From positions 19,580,850 to 19,644,849 of the forward strand of contig NC_133652.1 in assembly GCF_009905375.1 (NCBI RefSeq): a stretch of DNA of 64,000 nucleotides, read 5' to 3'. A program made the translations under genes and the position numbers. Positions 59,674 through 64,000 of the stretch are shown one piece after another (the stretch's first letter is position 1; each line of letters starts with the position of its first letter). This DNA is from Apium graveolens. Its lineage: Eukaryota > Streptophyta > Magnoliopsida > Apiales > Apiaceae. The notes under the pieces were generated by a model. It was not told where the DNA came from. It did not search any database and saw only the letters and a list, made by a program, of their open reading frames with translations.

Positions 59674-59697
59674 GGTGGACACATTCAAATCCACCAG
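59672..59697 (+). other. Conserved LTR hairpin
   Basis: Stem CTGGTGGA (59672-59679) and TCCACCAG (59690-59697), 10-nt loop. Confidence 0.65.
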
Positions 59698-59886
59698 AAA
59701 GTTTTAAAGCCTTGTGTTTTATTACTTGGTATTTTTATCTCAATTATCTTTCTATTCCGCACTTTAGTAAATCAAACATTGTTATATGTATTAAGTTAGA
59801 ACATTTTTAAAATCAAGAAAAGAAGTCAGAATTACATTCAACCCCCCCCTTCTGTAATTCTTGTTGTATTGTTAGGGAATAACAAT

Positions 59887-59898
59887 TGGTATCAGAGC
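59887..59898 (+). other. Element D primer-binding site
   Basis: TGGTATCAGAGC two bases after the LTR. Confidence 0.9.
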
Positions 59899-59944
59899 AA
59901 GCTCTTGAAGTACAAAGAGTTTCAAGATCACAACAAACAATAAG

Positions 59945-61000
59945 ATGAACAAAAAGGATGTTGGAGTTAAAATTCCATTTCTGGACAATGACAACTATCA
60001 CCACTAGAAGGTGAAGATGCACCTACATCTTCTTTCTCAAGATGAGGCCTATGTGGACTGCATAGAGAGAGGTCCTCATGTACCTATAAGAGTTGCAACT
60101 GGCAATGAACCATCTGTTCCAAAACCCAGGCATGAATGGTCAGATCCTAACATTGAGCAAGTCATGAAGGATAAGAAAGTCATGAACATATTGTTCAATG
60201 GAGTTAATGGTGATATGTTTGATAACATCATTAACTGCAAAACAGCCAAAGAGGTTTGGGACACAATTCAGTTTATTTGTGATGGTACTGAGCAAGTAAG
60301 GGAGAACAAGATGCAGCTCCTAATTTAGCAATATGAGCATTTCCACTGTGAAGATAGTGAGTCACTCACTGATATATTTAGTAGATTTCAAAAGCTACTA
60401 AATGCTCTAAAGCTGCATGGAAGAGTTTATCAAACAAAAGACTCTAACCTCAAGTTCCTTAGATCTCTCCCAAAGGAGTGGAAGCCAATGACAATCTCAT
60501 TAAGAAATTCACAAGATTACAAGGAGTTCACCTTGGAGAGACTGTATGGCATCCTGAAAACCTATGAGCTTGAAATAGAGCTAGATTAAAGGATGGAAAA
60601 AGGAAGGAAGAAAGGAGGGTCCATATCACTAGTTGCTGAGTTAGAAAAGGAGAAAGAGATGAAGGTAAAAGTTGTTGAGTCTACTTCAAAGGTCTGTGAA
60701 AGCAAGGGTAAAGGGCTGGTAGCTGAAAATGAAGATCAGTTGAGCCAAGATGACATGGATGAAATTGATGAACATCTAGCATTCTTATCCAGGAAATTTT
60801 CCAAGCTCAAATTCAAGAAGAATTTTGGAGCAGCCAAGCCAAACAGAAACATGGTTGATAAATCAAAATTCAAGTGTTTCAAATGTGGCTTGGCGGGTCA
60901 TTTTTCCAGTGAATATAGAAAGTCTGATTCCAGCAAAAAGAAGTTTGAGCTTGTTGATTATAAACAGAAATACTTTCAGTTACTCAAACAAAAGGAAAGG
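59945..61000 (+). pseudogene. gag: Element D gag, nonsense-broken and truncated
   Basis: Starts MNKKDVGVKIPFLDNDNYHH; closely similar to 4071-5017. Stops: TAG 60005-60007 (Trp codon in the other copy), TAG 60326-60328 (Gln CAG in the other copy), TAA 60587-60589. All segments stay in one frame. The zinc knuckle reads CFKCGLAGHFSSEY, so its last Cys is Tyr and metal binding would be lost. Coding ends near 60999, where element E begins. The rest of D is outside the window. Confidence 0.87.
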
Positions 61001-64000
61001 TATAACGACTCGTGTATTTTTGAATTATTTAAATATGTGATTATTATGGAAATTATTAAATTAAAATGTATGTATTGGTTATGACCACTATGTGTTGTTT
61101 GATTGTTATCTAGGTGTGATTTATGATGTATCGGGTTGTCTGCGCAATCAATTATGGGATCATATTGAATTATTTTCACTTTAAAAAGTGGATTTAGTGC
61201 AAATTTATTTTCATAAATATTGGGAATATTTCTAAAATTGTTTTTATGATTTTATAATTACAATAATTATTTTTAGGATTTTATAAAATTGAGAAATCAA
61301 TATTTCATTAATTATTTATTTATAAATGATTTTCTTAGTGGGTTTAATGATAAAATCCATATTTAATTATGGAAATCTTCAAAAATCATGAAACTTATAT
61401 TTTATTAAGTTCGTATTATTTTGATAATTTTAAAATTATTTTGGGAATTTTCGGGATTAATCTCACCCGCGCATCGTTTCGTTTAATTGTTAAAAGCGGA
61501 TTTAATTTACATTTCAGAATCTATTTTAAAATTACAAAATTTATGTTTTTATGAACTTCGGGATATTTGTAACAGTTTAAAACTATTTTTGGTAATTTTC
61601 TGAAATTGTTTTATGTGCACTTCGGTCCCTTAATATCGAAATGCGGGTATGTTGTATGTTTCAAGAATACTTTAAAAATCATGAAAATTTTATTTTGTTA
61701 GTTTCAGGATTTTTAGAAATTTTTAAAATTTGTTTGGCAATTTTACGGCTTATTTTTACAAGTTTATCCGATAAAAGCGAATTGCGGGTCATAAATCGGG
61801 TCGCAGCCAGATAAGGAACACGTGTCAAATAATTGGACACGTGTTAGACAAAGCAGAAGTACACGACTCCCCCTCCCTGTTCTTTTATTCCCGATCAAAA
61901 CAATCTCTCTCTCTCGATTTGTTTTTCTCTCTCTACAGTCTCTCTCTCTCTTGCGTTTCTCTTCTTCTCTTCTCTATCCCGATTCCTCCTACTGTTTCCT
62001 GGTGGTTCCGTCGCCGGATTTATTCCGGTGCTCCCCTGTTCCGTTCGTCTTTTTCTGTTCCAGCCGCGGTACCTTGTTCTGATTCCGTCTGCTTAATTGG
62101 TGTATATATATGTACGTGTTTGTGCGTGTATATCTTAGTTAAGTGGAGAGTCTTTGTTTGTGTTCTTACCGCCTGTGGTTTCATTTTTTTCCGGCCGTTT
62201 TCCGGCCTGTCCTGTTACAGTGCTCATTTGGTGTTATTTGTGCGCATGGGCGCGTGGTGTAGTCTGTTACCTGGGTTGGCTTGTTACTGATATTGTTATT
62301 TTATTAAATTTGCAGGATTTAGTTGATAATCATTTCGTGATGTAAAATGAATTTCGTGGGATTATAAAAAAAAATTACTAATCGGCGAAATTCGCGTCGG
62401 AAGCCCGAAGTAACGGGTACCCGCGAATTTTACCGTCGTCGGCGATGAGCCTCAGCGAGCTAACGGTGGACCGTGATGATACGTTCTGAGTCCTAAACTT
62501 ATAAAATAAATAAAATAGTTCGTATAATTATTTTCGGAACGAAAACTACTATTTAGTTTTAAAAGTCATATTGAGCCGTGAATTACGGATTGTGGATTAT
62601 GAACTGTAATGATGAGATTGTTTGATTGGTTGATTGTTGTGATTGACGTCGAATTGCTTCGACGGGTTAGTCCGATAAATAAAGGAAGTGCTGCCCGATT
62701 TCCGGGAAATCGAACTCCGGAAACACGGGAGCTTATCCAGTAATTATCGGGACGTCGAATGAATATATATATATACTTATACTTTATATGAACTTGATTG
62801 TATGTTGTGTTGAAACGTTCTGTCCAAAACTCAATAACCCTAATTTCGTAAAATGACGAGTATACGTATTTTCTGAAAATAAACACCGGATCGATTTCGA
62901 GAATGTGAACCCTAATCATTTTCTGTGATATTCTAATATGAATAATTACGAATCGAGTTTGAATATCATTGGGTAAGAATTAGTATCGAGGATATGTCAA
63001 GCATACCTAGACATCTAACATAGGGTATTTCAACCCTGTAGGTTATAGTCGGAAACACTGAAAGTGGACAATGGACTAAAGAGAACCTAGCAATCAGTCG
63101 GCGAGCTCAGTAGAGTTTCAACAGGAAGACCTGAGTGTCGAGGTCGTATCCAGAGTGACATAGTGGTTGGACGTAAAAGCCTAAGCGGCAGAGTTGGTCC
63201 AGAATTGATCAGTAATAGTTATAAAGCCTTGTAGGGCAAGTATTTCTGAACTTTTCTTCAAGATATATTACCAATGTTTTCGAACTGTTTGTTATCATTA
63301 AACAAAATTCCTGTTTTATAGTGCATATGCTTCAAACAATTTACCCTTAAACCTTGATTCTTTCTTGATCTTGAACCGTAAGCCCTATTCTTTGCAAACC
63401 GTACTTTGTTGATCCTCAGACACCAAACCACACAAATATGATACTACTTCTCAGAGATATAACTACCAAACTTCAAACACTGGAACAAAATTGCTTGAAA
63501 ACACAAAAGTTTTACATCTCAACCATTCCTTACAACATCGAAGAACTATACCTCGAACAATCATTATTTGTTTGATACCTGATCACTTTACAAACTGAAA
63601 ACCGTTTCTTATACGTACCTTGATATACCCTGTGATGCATCTTGAATTGCATTATGTTTTAATACTGATGCTTTATCGCTGTTGATTATGATCTTACTCA
63701 TTAAATTACATTGTTATTACACTGAATTGTTTAGAATTGGATAGTTTTCTTTATGTGGACCAGATTCGTGGTCAGACCAGATTCGTGGTCGAATTAGGCC
63801 AATATGTGCCTTGGGATCCAGTAATTAGAGCAGTGTTGTGTGCTTTGCTCGGGGTTAGTGCGTGACTGATCAACAGCCTAACCTTGGTTTTAAAACTTAA
63901 AATGAATATCCAATTCTAATGATTAGTTAAAAGAAACTTGATTCTTTTAAATCATTTCAATTGATCATTGTTTAACTTCGGTTATCGTTATCGTGACTTG
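61001..64000 (+). repeat. Element E LTR, B-family Gypsy, incomplete
   Basis: Begins TATAACGACTCG inside the gag of D (the expected TG start is mutated to TA). 63730-64000 matches the reverse complement of the B LTR at about 13150-13380: 'gtgtgctttgctcggggtta', 'gcgtgactgatcaacagcct' and AAAATGAATATCCAATTCTA occur in the same order. The match sets plus orientation. At 3.0 kb it is still within the LTR when the window ends. It contains a CT-rich patch (61895-61990) whose ORFs are not convincing. Confidence 0.7.

Larger units (their letters stand above)
58794..59884 (+). repeat. Element D 5' LTR, SIRE-like, 'GACGGAT' type
   Basis: Starts TGTTAGGAATATGTTG and ends GGGAATAACA, 1,091 bp. Clusters of CCCGACGGATGATC lie at 58873-58960 and 59160-59245. 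A TA microsatellite occupies 59634-59671, followed by the CTGGTGGA hairpin. Same family as the 2965-4009 LTR. Confidence 0.9.

Noticed and set aside
61822..62345. Overlapping ORFs of up to 149 codons in the E LTR
   Set aside because: They come from a CT-rich LTR patch, are rich in Ser/Leu/Phe, and show no domain.

Overview
This is a eukaryotic plant window, almost certainly from a large, repeat-rich eudicot nuclear genome. It is AT-rich, and I see no host gene, tRNA, rRNA or CRISPR array. Nearly every base belongs to nested LTR retrotransposons and their debris. Primer-binding sites match initiator tRNA-Met (TGGTATCAGAGC). Polymerase proteins are of the Ty1/Copia (SIRE/Maximus-like) and Ty3/Gypsy (chromovirus, Tekay/Del-like) types. 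The species cannot be named from the sequence.

Layout. 1-7.4 kb is a mosaic of a SIRE-like Copia element of 'GACGGAT' type: the long third ORF (ORF3), an LTR, a gag fragment, the C-terminal domain of ORF3, and a truncated Gypsy LTR. 7.4-12.7 kb plus 39.9-44.8 kb is one Copia element of 'AACGGAT' type (here A2): gag tail, protease, integrase, RT-RNase H, a spacer with its own TATA box, ORF3 and the 3' LTR. Its ORF3 is split by Gypsy element B (12732-39851, minus strand, TSD ATTTC). B's 5' LTR is itself split by Gypsy element C (22547-36814, plus strand, TSD TGGTC). Removing C and then B restores exact host sequence at both levels. 45.1-52.5 kb holds two minus-strand Copia elements, G (with its own LTR) abutting the broken pol of F. 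52.5-58.3 kb holds the 3' end and 3' LTR of an unrecognised element H, interrupted by a solo LTR of the C family (TSD GGTAC). 58.3-58.8 kb is an unidentified coding-like fragment. 58.8-61.0 kb is a third SIRE-like LTR plus gag (D), cut by a B-family LTR (E) that runs off the window.

How the parts relate. The Copia elements share a plan: LTR - PBS - gag - stop - protease/integrase/RT/RNase H - spacer - ORF3 - polypurine tract - LTR. ORF3 is unusually long (about 1,500 codons in A2). It has conserved N- and C-terminal domains, shows no obvious membrane segment, and in both copies is preceded by a GTATAAAAGC box 113-119 bp upstream of its ATG. A short motif, (T/C)C(A/G)ACGGATRA, recurs in the LTRs, the pre-ORF3 spacer, the ORF3 coding sequence and the integrase-RT linker. 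B and C have very similar LTRs but badly decayed or scrambled interiors, so they look like non-autonomous elements moved by proteins made elsewhere.
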